Shown one piece after another: positions 1 through 13,479 of a stretch of DNA of 64,000 nt; the stretch's first letter is position 1, and each line of letters begins with the position of its first letter. The stretch is from Plumapathes pennacea (lineage: Eukaryota; Cnidaria; Anthozoa; Antipatharia; Myriopathidae), in the NCBI GenBank assembly GCA_964036295.1, contig OZ038463.1, positions 34,549,295 through 34,613,294 on the forward strand, read 5' to 3'. The notes under the pieces were generated by a model. The model was not told the DNA's origin. It searched no databases and saw only the letters and a program-made list of their open reading frames with translations. The position numbers and the translations under genes are program-made.

Positions 1-3000
1 CAATAATCAACATAAACAATATTGTAGGCGAAACGAGTTACAAATGTCTGTACATACCTGTGGAAGATGATTTCGAAGGACCCTGAGTGGGTTCTGAAGA
101 ACAAATATCGTTATTAAGTTCTTTCTTATCCGTAGGATTATTAAGGGTTTTTAGTAGTGTTTATATAAATCTGCTACTGCTACTACTATTACTACTACTG
201 CAAGTACTGTGATTACGGATATATGCGGCTGCATCTGTTGTTTTTCTCATTGTTTCTGTGTGGGAGTCTTTTATATTTAGTAATTATCGGCTTTATTTGA
301 AGAAAAGAAAGGAGTGATGCGATCAAAAGTTAGGATTAACAAACGGCTCCTCTCTGCCTAGCGAGATCCGGGCCACACGGCCTCCAAAGGGAAAATGATC
401 AAAATCACACAGCACATGTTAAGCCAGCAACAGGATTATCTGTTGTGATAACCCGGACGAGAAAATGGTTACATTGTTTTAAACCTTTTAAGGTATTAAA
501 AAACAGAGGGATGCGTCTGCATCTTTACATTTGCACGTTTAAGTCATTTTATTACTCTTTGTACAGGAACAGATATCTTTGAAAGGGTTAAGCCTATACG
601 GTTATCAGCTGCTGTGCGACTTACTTATTTTATCGTGAACATATAGATACGTGTCCTTCATAGCATAACCAACCGCATTACCCACAATGCATGTGTATCG
701 TCCGTTGACGTTTAGCAGGAAAAAATAAAACTGACCAGTAAAAATACAGCTGTATTGCACGACTTTTCGTGCAATAAATTATTTATTATACGACAAACGA
801 AGCAGGGGAAACGTTCTCGCCGCACGCAAAGTGGAACAAAAAATGACGCGTTCGTAAGCGACTGTTAAATAGGTGTTGCAACAACAACAACAACAACAAC
901 AACAACAACTACAACGTCAACAACAACAATAGGAAATTGAGGTTGATTACTTCAAACCCATTATTTAAAGAACATTAAAAAACAATAGGAACAACACAAA
1001 TATCAACATAAACAATATTGTAGGCGAAACGAGTTACAAATGTCTGTACATACCTGTGGAAGATGATTTCGAAGGACCCTGAGTGGGTTCTGAAGAACAA
1101 ATATCGTTATTAATTTTTTTCTTATCCGTAGGATTATTAAGGGTTTTTAGTAGTGTTTATATAAATCTGCTACTGCTACTACTATTACTACTACTGCAAG
1201 TACTGTGATTACGGATATATGCGGCTGCATCTGTTGTTTTTCTCATTGTTTCTGTGTGGGAGTCTTTTATATTTAGTAATTATCGGCTTTAATTGAAGAA
1301 AAGAAAGGAGTGATGCGATCAAAAGTTAGGATTAACAAACGGCTCCTCTCTGCCTAGCGAGATCCGGGCCACACGGCCTCCAAAGGGAAAATGATCAAAA
1401 TCACACAGCACATGTTAAGCCAGCAACAGGATTATCTGTTGTGATAACCCGGACGAGAAAATGGTTACATTGTTTTAAACCTTTTAAGGTATTAAAAAAC
1501 AGAGGGATGCGTCTGCATCTTTACATTTGCACGTTTAAGTCATTTTATTACTCTTTGTACAGGAACCGATATCTTTGAAAGGGTTAAGCCTATACGGTTT
1601 TCAGCTGCTGAGCGACTTACTTATTTTATCGTGAACATATAGATACGTGTCCTTCATAGCATAACCAACCGCATTCCCCACAATGCATGTGTATCGTCCG
1701 TTGACGTTTAGCAGGAAAAAATAAAACTGACGAGTAAAAATACAGCTGTATTGCACGACTTTTCGTGCAATAAATTATTTATTATACGACAAACGAAGCA
1801 GGGGAAACGTTCTCGCCGCACGCAAAATGGAACAAAAAATGACGCGTTCGTAAGCGACTGTTAAATAGGTGTTGCAACAACAACAACAACAACAACAACT
1901 ACAACGTCAACAACAACAATAGGAAATTGAGGTTGATTACTTCAAGCCCATTATTTAAAGAACATTAAACAACAATAGGAGCAATACAATAATCAACATA
2001 AACAATATTGTAGGCGAAACGAGTTACAAATGTCTGTACATACCTGTGGAAGATGATTTCGAAGGACCCTGAGTGGGTTCTGAAGAACAAATATCGTTAT
2101 TAAGTTCTTTCTTATCCGTAGGATTATTAAGGGTTTTTAGTAGTGTTTATATAAATCTGCTACTGCTACTACTATTACTACTACTGCAAGTACTGTGATT
2201 ACGGATATATGCGGCTGCATCTGTTGTTTTTCTCATTGTTTCTGTCTGGGAGTCTTTTATATTTAGTAATTATCGGCTTTATTTGAAGAAAAGAAAGGAG
2301 TGATGCGATCAAAAGTTAGGATTAACAAACGGCTCCTCTCTGCCTAGCGAGATCCGGGCCACACGGCCTCCAAAGGGAAAATGATCAAAATCACACAGCA
2401 CATGTTAAGCCAGCAACAGGATTATCTGTTGTGATAACCCGGACGAGAAAATGGTTACATTGTTTTAAACCTTTTAAGGTATTAAAAAACAGAGGGATGC
2501 GTCTGCATCTTTACATTTGCACGTTTAAGTCATTTTATTACTCTTTGTACAGGAACAGATATCTTTGAAAGGGTTAAGCCTATACGGTTATCAGCTGCTG
2601 TGCGACTTACTTATTTTATCGTGAACATATAGATACGTGTCCTTCATAGCATAACCAACCGCATTACCCACAATGCATGTGTATCGTCCGTTGACGTTTA
2701 GCAGGAAAAAATAAAACTGACCAGTAAAAATACAGCTGTATTGCACGACTTTTCGTGCAATAAATTATTTATTATACGACAAACGAAGCAGGGGAAACGT
2801 TCTCGCCGCACGCAAAATGGAACAAAAAATGACGCGTTCGTAAGCGACTGTTAAATAGGTGTTGCAACAACAACAACAACAACAACAACTACAACGTCAA
2901 CAACAACAATAGGAAATTGAGGTTGATTACTTCAAACCCATTATTTAAAGAACATTAAAAAACAATAGGAACAACACAAATATCAACATAAACAATATTG

Positions 3001-6000
3001 TAGGCGAAACGAGTTACAAATGTCTGTACATACCTGTGGAAGATGATTTCGAAGGACCCTGAGTGGGTTCTGAAGAACAAATATCGTTATTAATTTTTTT
3101 CTTATCCGTAGGATTATTAAGGGTTTTTAGTAGTGTTTATATAAATCTGCTACTGCTACTACTATTACTACTACTGCAAGTACTGTGATTACGGATATAT
3201 GCGGCTGCATCTGTTGTTTTTCTCATTGTTTCTGTGTGGGAGTCTTTTATATTTAGTAATTATCGGCTTTAATTGAAGAAAAGAAAGGAGTGATGCGATC
3301 AAAAGTTAGGATTAACAAACGGCTCCTCTCTGCCTAGCGAGATCCGGGCCACACGGCCTCCAAAGGGAAAATGATCAAAATCACACAGCACATGTTAAGC
3401 CAGCAACAGGATTATCTGTTGTGATAACCCGGACGAGAAAATGGTTACATTGTTTTAAACCTTTTAAGGTATTAAAAAACAGAGGGATGCGTCTGCATCT
3501 TTACATTTGCACGTTTAAGTCATTTTATTACTCTTTGTACAGGAACCGATATCTTTGAAAGGGTTAAGCCTATACGGTTTTCAGCTGCTGAGCGACTTAC
3601 TTATTTTATCGTGAACATATAGATACGTGTCCTTCATAGCATAACCAACCGCATTCCCCACAATGCATGTGTATCGTCCGTTGACGTTTAGCAGGAAAAA
3701 ATAAAACTGACCAGTAAAAATACAGCTGTATTGCACGACTTTTCGTGCAATAAATTATTTATTATACGACAAACGAAGCAGGGGAAACGTTCTCGCCGCA
3801 CGCAAAATGGAACAAAAAATGACGCGTTCGTAAGCGACTGTTAAATAGGTGTTGCAACAACAACAACAACAACAACAACTACAACGTCAACAACAACAAT
3901 AGGAAATTGAGGTTGATTACTTCAAGCCCATTATTTAAAGAACATTAAACAACAATAGGAGCAATACAATAATCAACATAAACAATATTGTAGGCGAAAC
4001 GAGTTACAAATGTCTGTACATACCTGTGGAAGATGATTTCGAAGGACCCTGAGTGGGTTCTGAAGAACAAATATCGTTATTAAGTTCTTTCTTATCCGTA
4101 GGATTATTAAGGGTTTTTAGTAGTGTTTATATAAATCTGCTACTGCTACTACTATTACTACTACTGCAAGTACTGTGATTACGGATATATGCGGCTGCAT
4201 CTGTTGTTTTTCTCATTGTTTCTGTGTGGGAGTCTTTTATATTTAGTAATTATCGGCTTTATTTGAAGAAAAGAAAGGAGTGATGCGATCAAAAGTTAGG
4301 ATTAACAAACGGCTCCTCTCTGCCTAGCGAGATCCGGGCCACACGGCCTCCAAAGGGAAAATGATCAAAATCACACAGCACATGTTAAGCCAGCAACAGG
4401 ATTATCTGTTGTGATAACCCGGACGAGAAAATGGTTACAGTGTTTTAAACCTTTTAAGGTATTAAAAAACAGAGGGATGCGTCTGCATCTTTACATTTGC
4501 ACGTTTAAGTCATTTCATTATTCTTTGTACAGGAACAGATATCTTTGAAAGGATTAAGCCTATACGGTTATCAGCTGCTGTGCGACTTACTTATTTTATC
4601 GTGAACATATAGATACGTGTCCTTCATAGCATAACCAACCGCATTACCCACAATGCATGTGTATCGTCCGTTGACGTTTAGCAGGAAAAAATAAAACTGA
4701 CGAGTAAAAATACAGCTGTATTGCACGACTTTTCGTGCAATAAATTATTTATTATACGACAAACGAAGCAGGGGAAACGTTCTCGCCGCACGCAAAATGG
4801 AACAAAAAATGACGCGTTCGTAAGCGACTGTTAAATAGGTGTTGCAACAACAACAACAACAACAACAACTACAACGTCAACAACAACATTAGGAAATTGA
4901 GGTTGATTATTTCAAACCCATTATTTAAAGAACATTAAACAACAATAGGAACAATACAATAATCAACATAAACAATATTGTAGGCGAAACGAGTTACAAA
5001 TGTCTGTACATACCTGTGGAAGATGATTTCGAAGGACCCTGAGTGGGTTCTGAAGAACAAATATCGTTATTAAGTTCTTTCTTATCCGTAGGATTATTAA
5101 GGGTTTTTAGTAGTGTTTATATAAATCTGCTACTGCTACTACTATTACTACTACTGCAAGTACTGTGATTACGGATATATGCGGCTGCATCTGTTGTTTT
5201 TCTCATTGTTTCTGTCTGGGAGTCTTTTATATTTAGTAATTATCGGCTTTAATTGAAGAAAAGAAAGGAGTGATGCGATCAAAAGTTAGGATTAACAAAC
5301 GGCTCCTCTCTGCCTAGCGAGATCCGGGCCACACGGCCTCCAAAGGGAAAATGATCAAAATCACACAGCACATGTTAAGCCAGCAACAGGATTATCTGTT
5401 GTGATAACCCGGACGAGAAAATGGTTACATTGTTTTAAACCTTTTAAGGTATTAAAAAACAGAGGGATGCGTCTGCATCTTTACATTTGCACGTTTAAGT
5501 CATTTTATTACTCTTTGTACAGGAACCGATATCTTTGAAAGGGTTAAGCCTATACGGTTTTCAGCTGCTGAGCGACTTACTTATTTTATCGTGAACATAT
5601 AGATACGTGTCCGTCATAGCATAACCAACCGCATTACCCACAATGCATGTGTATCGTCCGTTGACGTTTACCAGGAAAAATAAAACTGACCAGTAAAAAT
5701 ACAGCTGTATTGCACGACTTTTCGTGCAATAAATTATTTATTATACGACAAACGAAGCAGGGGAAACGTTCTCGCCGCACGCAAAATGGAACAAAAAATG
5801 ACGCGTTCGTAAGCGACTGTTAAATAGGTGTTGCAACAACAACAACAACAACAACAACTACAACGTCAACAACAACAATAGGAAATTGAGGTTGATTACT
5901 TCAAACCCATTATTTAAAGAACATTAAACAACAATAGGAGCAATACAATAATCAACATAAACAATATTGTAGGCGAAACGAGTTACAAATGTCTGTACAT

Positions 6001-9000
6001 ACCTGTGGAAGATGATTTCGAAGGACCCTGAGTGGGTTCTGAAGAACAAATATCGTTATTAAGTTCTTTCTTATCCGTAGGATTATTAAGGGTTTTTAGT
6101 AGTGTTTATATAAATCTGCTACTGCTACTACTATTACTACTACTGCAAGTACTGTGATTACGGATATATGCGGCTGCATCTGTTGTTTTTCTCATTGTTT
6201 CTGTCTGGGAGTCTTTTATATTTAGTAATTATCGGCTTTATTTGAAGAAAAGAAAGGAGTGATGCGATCAAAAGTTAGGATTAACAAACGGCTCCTCTCT
6301 GCCTAGCGAGATCCGGGCCACACGGCCTCCAAAGGGAAAATGATCAAAATCACACAGCACATGTTAAGCCAGCAACAGGATTATCTGTTGTGATAACCCG
6401 GACAAGAAAATGGTTACATTGTTTTAAACCTTTTAAGGTATTAAAAAACAGAGGGATGCGTCTGCATCTTTACATTTGCACGTTTAAGTCATTTCATTAC
6501 TCTTTGTACAGGAACAGATATCTTTGAAAGGATTAAGCCTATACGGTTATCAGCTGCTGTGCGACTTACTTATTTTATCGTGAACATATAGATACGTGTC
6601 CTTCATAGCATAACCAACCGCATTACCCACAATGCATGTGTATCGTCCGTTGACGTTTAGCAGGAAAAAATAAAACTGACCAGTAAAAATACAGCTGTAT
6701 TGCACGACTTTTCGTGCAATAAATTATTTATTATACGACAAACGAAGCAGGGGAAACGTTCTCGCCGCACGCAAAATGGAACAAAAAATGACGCGTTCGT
6801 AAGCGACTGTTAAATAGGTGTTGCAACAAAAACAACAACAACAACAACAACAACAACTACAACGTCAACAACAACAATAGGAAATTGAGGTTGATTACTT
6901 CAAACCCATTATTTAAAGAACATTAAACAACAAAAGGAACAAAACAATAATCAACATAAACAATAGTGTAGGCGAAACGAGTTACAAATGTCTGTACATA
7001 CCTGTGGAAGATGATTTCGAAGGACCCTGAGTGGGTTCTGAAGAACAAATATCGTTATTAAGTTCTTTCTGTTTTTAGTAGTGTTTATATAAATCTGCTA
7101 CTGCTACTACTATTACTACTACTGCAAGTACTGTGATTACGGATATATGCGGCTGCATCTGTTGTTTTTCTCATTGTTTCTGTGTGGGAGTCTTTTATAT
7201 TTAGTAATTATCGGCTTTATTTGAAGAAAAGAAAGGAGTGATGCGATCAAAAGTTAGGATTAACAAACGGCTCCTCTCTGCCTAGCGAGATCCGGGCCAC
7301 ACGGCCTCCAAAGGGAAAATGATCAAAATCACACAGCACATGTTAAGCCAGCAACAGGATTATCTGTTGTAATAACCCGGACGAGAAAATGGTTACAGTG
7401 TTTTAAACCTTTTAAGGTATTAAAAAACAGAGGGATGCGTCTGCATCTTTACATTTGCACGTTTAAGTCATTTTATTACTCTTTGTACAGGAACCGATAT
7501 CTTTGAAAGGGTTAAGCCTATACGGTTTTCAGCTGCTGAGCGACTTACTTATTTTATCGTGAACATATAGATACGTGTCCTTCATAGCATAACCAACCAC
7601 ATTACCCACAATGCATGTGTATCGTCCGTTGACGTTTAGCAGGAAAAAATAAAACTGACGAGTAAAAATACAGCTGTATTGCACGACTTTTCGTGCAATA
7701 ATTTATTTATTATACGACAAACGAAGCAGGGGAAACGTTCTCGCCGCACGCAAAATGGAACAAAAAATGACGCGTTTGTAAGCGACTGTTAAATAGGTGT
7801 TGCAACAACAACAACAACAACAACAACTACAGCGTCAACAACAACAATAGGAAATTGAGGTTGATTACTTCAAACCCATTATTTAAAGAACATTAAACAA
7901 CAATAGGAGCAATACAATAATCAACATAAACAATATTGTAGGCGAAACGAGTTACAAATGTCTGTACATACCTGTGGAAGATGATTTCGAAGGACCCTGA
8001 GTGGGTTCTGAAGAACAAATATCGTTATTAAGTTCTTTCTTATCCGTAGGATTATTAAGGGTTTTTAGTAGTGTTTATATAAATCTGCTACTGCTACTAC
8101 TATTACTACTACTGCAAGTACTGTGATTACGGATATATGCGGCTGCATCTGTTGTTTTTCTCATTGTTTCTATGTGGGAGTCTTTTATATTTAGTAATTA
8201 TCGGCTTTATTTGAAGAAAAGAAAGGAGTGATGCGATCAAAAGTTAGGATTAACAAACGGCTCCTCTCTGCCTAGCGGGATCCGGGCCTCACGGCCTCCA
8301 AAGGGAAAATGATCAAAATCACACAGCACATGTTAAGCCAGCAACAGGATTATCTGTTGTGATAACCCGGACGAGAAAATGGTTACATTGTTTTAAACCT
8401 TTTAAGGTATTAAAAAACAGAGGGATGCGTCTGCATCTTTACATTTGCACGTTTAAGTCATTTTATTACTCTTTGTACAGGAACAGATATCTTTGAAAGG
8501 ATTAAGCCTATACGGTTATCAGCTGCTGTGCGACTTACTTATTTTATCGTGAACATATAGATACGTGTCCTTCATAGCATAACCAACCGCATTACCCACA
8601 ATGCATGTGTATCGTCCGTTGACGTTTAGCAGGAAAAAATAAAACTGACCAGTAAAAATACAGCTGTATTGCACGACTTTTCGTGCAATAAATTATTTAT
8701 TATACGACAAACGAAGCAGGGGAAACGTTCTCGCCGCACGCAAAATGGAACAAAAAATGACGCGTTCGTAAGCGACTGTTAAATAGGTGTTGCAACAACA
8801 ACAACAACAACAACAACAACTACTACAACGTCAACAACAACAATAGGAAATTGAGGTTGATTACTTCAAACCCGTTATTTAAAGAACATTAAACAACAAT
8901 AGGAACAAGACAATAATCAACATAAACAATAGTGTAGGCGAAACGAGTTACAAATGTCTGTACATACCTGTGGAAGATGATTTCGAAGGACCCTGAGTGG

Positions 9001-9454
9001 GTTCTGAAGAACAAATATCGTTATTAAGTTCTTTCTGTTTTTAGTAGTGTTTATATAAATCTGCTACTGCTACTACTATTACTACTACTACAAGTACTGT
9101 GATTACTGATATATGCGGCTGCATCTGTTGTTTTTCTAATTGTTTCTGTGTGGGAGTCTTTTATGTTTAGTAATTATCGGCTTTATTTGAACAAAAGAAA
9201 GGAGTGAGACGATCAAAAGTTAGGATTAACAAACGGCTCCTCTCTGCCTAGCGAGATCCGGGCCACACGGCCTCCAAATGGAAAATTATCAAAATCACAC
9301 AGCACATGTTAAGCCAGCAACAGGATTATCTGTTGTGATAACCCGAAGGAGAAAGTTGTTACATTGTTTTAAACTTTTTAGGGTAATAAAAAACAGAGGG
9401 ATGCGTTTGCATCTTTACATTTGCACGTTTAAGTCATTTTATTACACGACTTCA

Positions 9455-9745
9455 CATTTTCGAGTGCAAATACGGGCCAAAACGAGTGCAAAGATGGGAG
9501 CGTATTGCACTCGTCAGGAACCAGATCAACTGGTTTATTAGCTTACGTGATTAGTTTTCGCAAGCAAAGTTTATGAACGCGTAATTTTTTTGTTCTATTT
9601 TGCGCGCGGCGAGAATGTTTGCCCTGCTTCGTTTGTCGTGTAATAAACAATTTATTATACAAAAATGTCGTGCAACACGGCTGTATTTGTACTCGTCAGT
9701 TTTATTTTTTCTCGCCTGAAGCAGGCTCGAAAAAATAAAACCGAC
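9455..9745 (-). mobile_element. Truncated second copy of the same MITE in satellite unit 10
   Basis: The sequence from TTACACGACTTCACATTTTC to AAAATAAAACCGACAACC matches the element at 10618 but stops short of its right end and runs into monomer sequence (CTACCCACAATGCATG). It explains why this unit measures 1151 bp. The shared insertion position in neighbouring units 10 and 11 points to one insertion followed by unit duplication. Confidence 0.7.
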
Positions 9746-9953
9746 AACCACTACCCACAATGCATGTGCAGAGTGTGTTGACGATTACCAGGTAACAAAT
9801 AAAGCTGACGAGTAAAAATACAGCTGTAATGCACGACTTTTCCTTTAATAAATTATATATTATACGAAAAAGGAAGCAGGGGAAACGTTCTCGCCGCACG
9901 CAAAATGGAACAAACAATGACCCGTTCGTAAGCGACTGTTAAATAGGTGTTGC

Positions 9954-9986
<33 letters not shown>

Positions 9987-10617
9987 AACAACAATAGGAA
10001 ATTGAGGTTGATTACTTCAAACCCATTATTTAAAGAACATTAAACAACAATAGGAACAGCACAATAATCAACATAAACAATAATGTAGGCGAAACGAGTT
10101 ACAAATGTCTGTACATACCTCTGGAAGATGATTTCGAAGGATCGTGAGTGGGTTCTGAAGAACAAATATCGTTATTAAGTTCTTTCTTATCCGTAGGATT
10201 ATTAATGGTTTTTAGTAGTGTTTATAGAAATCTGCTACTGCTACTACTATTACTACTACTACTACAAGTACTGTGATTACTGATATATGCGGCTGCATCT
10301 GTTGTTTTTCTCATTGTTTCTGTGTGGGAGTCTTTTATGTTTAGTAATTATCGGCTTTATTTGAACAAAAGAAAGGAGTGAGACGATCAAAAGTTAGGAT
10401 TAACAAACGGCTCCTCTCTGCCTAGCGAGATCCGGGCCACACGGCCTTCAAATGGAAAATGATCAAAGTCACACAGCACATGTTAAGCCAGCAACAGGAT
10501 CATCTGTTGTGATAACTCGAAGGAGAAAGTTGTTACATTGTTTTAAACTTTTTAGGGTAATAAAAAACAGAGGGATGCGTTTGCATCTTTACATTTGCAC
10601 GTTTAAGGCATTTTTTT

Positions 10618-10968
10618 ACACGGCTTCACATTTTCGAGTGCAAATACGGGCCAAAACGAGTGCAAAGATGGGAGCGTATTGCACTCGTCAGGAACCAGAT
10701 CAACTGGTTTATTAGCTTACGTGATTAGTTTTCGCAAGCAAAGTTTATGAACGCGTAATTTTTTTGTTCTATTTTGCGCGCGGCGAGAATGTTTGCCCTG
10801 CTTCATTTGTCGTGTAATAAACAATTTATTACACGAAAATGTCGTGCAATACGGCTGTATTTTTACTCGTCAGTTTTATTTTTTCTCGCCTGAAGCAGGC
10901 TCGAAAAAATAAAACCGACTCGTAAAAATACTCCGCCTATTGCACTCTTTCCCGTGTATAATAACCTC
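10618..10968 (-). mobile_element. Short inverted-repeat element (MITE-like) in satellite unit 11
   Basis: About 350 bp interrupt the monomer between GTTTAAGGCATTTTTTT and TTTTTATTACTCTTTGTACAGG, which are adjacent in ordinary units. The ends are imperfect inverted repeats (ACACGGCTTC at the left, CCCGTGTATAATAA at the right). The same element lies in reverse orientation at 17190-17538, outside the array. A ~150-bp piece of it (AAAACTGAC through ACGCGTTCGTAAGCGAC) is already part of every monomer, so the family inserted at least twice in the history of this satellite. It has no coding capacity. Confidence 0.75.
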
Positions 10969-12041
10969 TTTTTATTACTCTTTGTACAGGAACAGATATC
11001 TTTGAAAGGGTTAAGCCTATACGGTTATCAGCTGCTGTGCGACTTACTTATTTTATCGTGAACATATAGATACGTGTCCTTCATAGCATAACCAACCGCA
11101 TTACCCACAATGCATGTGTACCGTCCGCTGACGTTTACCAGGAAAAAATAAAACTGACGAGTAAAAATACAGCTGTATTGCACGTCCTTTTGTGCAATAA
11201 ATTATTTATTATACGACAAACGAAGGAGGGCAAACGTTATCGTCGCACGCAAAATGGAACAAAAAATGACGCGTTTGTAAGCGACTTTGTAAATAGGTGT
11301 TGCAACAACAACAAGAACAAGAACGTTAACAACAACAATAGAAAGTTGAGGTTGATTACTTCAAACTCGTTATTTAAAGAACACTAAACAACAATAGGAA
11401 CAAGACAATAATCAACATAAACAATTTTGGAGGCAAAACGAGTTACAAATGTCTGTACATACCTCCGGAAAATGGGTTCGAAGGATATTGAGTGTGTTCT
11501 GAAGAAAAAATATCGTTGTTAAGTTCTTTCTTCTCCGTAGGATTATTAAGGGTTTTTAGCAGAGTTGATATAAATCTACTACTGCTCCTGCTACTTCTAC
11601 TACTACTGTGATTGGTGATAGATGCGGTTGCATCAGTTGTTTTTCTAATTGTTTCTGTTTGGAAGCCTTTATGTTTAACAATTATCGGCTTTATTTGAAC
11701 AAAAGAAAGGAGTAATGCAATCAAAAATTAGGGTTAACAAACGCTCTTCTCTGCCTAGCGAGATCCGGGCCACACGGCCTCCAAATGGAAAATGATCAAA
11801 ATCACACAGCACATGTTAAGCCAGCAACAGGATCATCTGTTGTGATAACCCGAAGGAGAAAGTTGTTACATTGTTTTAAACCTTTTAGGGTAATAAAAAA
11901 GAGAGGGATGCGTTTGCATCTTTACATTTGCACGTTTAAGTCATTTTATTACTCTTTGTACAGGAACAGATATCTTTGAAAGGATTAAGCCTATAGGGTT
12001 ATCAGCTGCTGAGCGACTTACTTATTTTATTGTGAACATAT

Positions 12042-12500
12042 AGATAGAGGATACTCTTCTATTCTATAAATTTCAGGTGGGAATGTGCCGCCCTGGACTG
12101 AAAAGCCTTACCCTATTTTAGACAAAATTTGCAATATTCGACCATTCTTCAGACCAACAATTTGCAATTTTCTACCCTATTTCAGACCAAATTTCAGACC
12201 AATTTCCCCCCCCCCCCCCCCCCCCCTCCCCTCGCCGGAATCACAAGACGCTCAATTATGCGTAACATGCATATTTATGAGCTTCAGCGTATTGCACAGA
12301 GTGGGTCAAAAGAAGCGCTCTGTGGACTACATGGCGGCCGAAATTCCTCCCAGATCAAGGCAAAATTGGCAGGATATATTCTACAGTGCACAAAACCTTG
12401 CTTGCCTTTTACTTTCCGAAAAATCTCCGCTCGTGAGCCCTAAAAATACATGTGAAAAATTTTACGTTTCTGGGACCCACGCGGAGGTATTTTCTCACAG
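12042..12500. other. Decayed repeat sequence with a poly-C run; no gene
   Basis: The stretch has a run of C from 12206 to about 12226 and the short phrase TTCAGACCAA repeated. In reverse complement it resembles 62880-62985 (TCTGAAATAG, CCGGGCGGCACA). Two open frames cross it, but both are driven by the low-complexity sequence. I see no conserved protein. Confidence 0.5.
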
Positions 12501-13365
12501 ATAGTGACTAAAAGAACACACGAGTGACCACGAGTGACCACGAATGACCACGAATGACCACGAATGACCACGAGTGACCACGAGTCAAAATAAGCTCCTC
12601 ACGTGACTGTGACGTCATTTTATTGTCATTTTAAATTTAAAACGTAATATCACGCGCCCATGATAAAGAAAACGCCGACCACAAAGCAAAAAGTACACAC
12701 AAATATGTCCCTTGCGTGACGAATCACGTGTCAGCGTCGGCTGTAGACAACGTGACACAGCGTGCTGTATTTAATTCAAAGTAGTGACCACCGGACAGAT
12801 TTGGCTTTATCAGAGAAATTTGAGTCTCCTTTATTTAAGTCGTGGGAATTGCTCACTAAATTCACATGGCGTGGGAACCTACATATGATTGGCTGATCGC
12901 AGAGATAAGGCCGCTGAATGTCAAAAAAATTTGCATTTCTGGTCTTCTTGCATGGAAGTCCGGATAAAAAAACGGAAAGATTTTACTCCGAAAAAGTACG
13001 ACCAAAGTAAGACAACGAAAAGACCTAACACTGGAGTGAAGGACGTGGAGGTTGTTACTATCGGCGACGTGGAAAGTAATAGGTAACCGGCAGAAGAACA
13101 GAATTTCAGTGAGGAACAGACTGCTAGTGAAATTTTTTACACTTCATGAGCGGGTGATTTTACATTTTATATTTAAATGATATTAAAATGACGTCACAGT
13201 CACATGAGGAGCTTATTTTGACTCATGGTCACTCGTGGTCACTCGTAGTCATTTGTGGTCATTCGTGGTCATTCGTGGTCACTCGTAGTCATTCGTGGTC
13301 ATTCGTAGTCACTCGTGGTCATTCGTGGCCATTCGTGGTCACTCGTGTGTTCTTTTAGTCACTAT
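12501..13365. mobile_element. Foldback element with 10-bp tandem repeats in its ends
   Basis: The left end reads ATAGTGACTAAAAGAACACA, followed by seven copies of CGA(G/A)TGACCA. The right end is the inverse, with about a dozen copies (GTGGTCACTC type) ending AGTCACTAT at 13365. Inside the repeats both sides carry inverted TGACGTCA-containing segments (about 12607 and 13190). The ~540-bp middle has one short open frame (12889-13086) with no known domain. Different repeat numbers on the two sides fit slippage. No transposase is visible, so it would be non-autonomous. Confidence 0.8.
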
Positions 13366-13474
13366 CAAATTTAAAATGTCATTAAAATGACGTCACAGTC
13401 ACGTGAGGAGCTTATTTCGACTCGTGGTCATTCATGGTCATTCGTGGTCACTCGTGTGTTCTTTTAGTCACTAT
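13366..13474. mobile_element. Extra right end of the foldback element
   Basis: Directly after the first right end (13365), the inner right-arm segment and a short run of the 10-bp repeat are repeated, ending again in GTGTGTTCTTTTAGTCACTAT at 13474. This is either a partial tandem duplication or a second, deleted copy inserted head to tail. Confidence 0.7.
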
Positions 13475-13479
13475 TTCAT

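Larger units (their letters stand above)
1..12041 (+). repeat. Tandem satellite array, ~990-bp monomer, 12 units
   Basis: The anchor GAGTTACAAATGTCTG recurs at 35, 1031, 2021, 3011, 4001, 4991, 5980, 6979, 7949, 8945, 10096 and 11440. Spacings are 996, 990, 990, 990, 990, 989, 999, 970, 996, 1151 and 1344. Each unit holds a CAA-rich stretch, a TACTGCTACTAC stretch and a short palindrome around TGCACGACTTTTCGTGCA. Odd and even units differ at fixed sites (GGTTATCAGCTGCTGTGCG in odd units, GGTTTTCAGCTGCTGAGCG in even units), so the real repeat is a ~1.98-kb dimer. Units 8 and 10 share a ~25-bp deletion after GTTCTTTCT. The array is cut by the left window edge and decays at 12041. Short open frames in the units have no recognisable domain and I do not call them genes. 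Confidence 0.97.

Noticed and set aside
10452-10715. 87-codon frame (MENDQSHTAHVK...) repeated through the satellite
   Set aside because: It follows the tandem repeat, most units lack a usable ATG or carry an early stop, and its second half is MITE sequence. No domain.
12085-12504. 139-codon plus-strand frame with a poly-proline run
   Set aside because: The proline run is the poly-C tract, and the rest has no conserved features and overlaps another frame equally open.
12522-12590. CRISPR array
   Set aside because: The 10-bp units are contiguous without spacers, form transposon ends, and the genome is eukaryotic.
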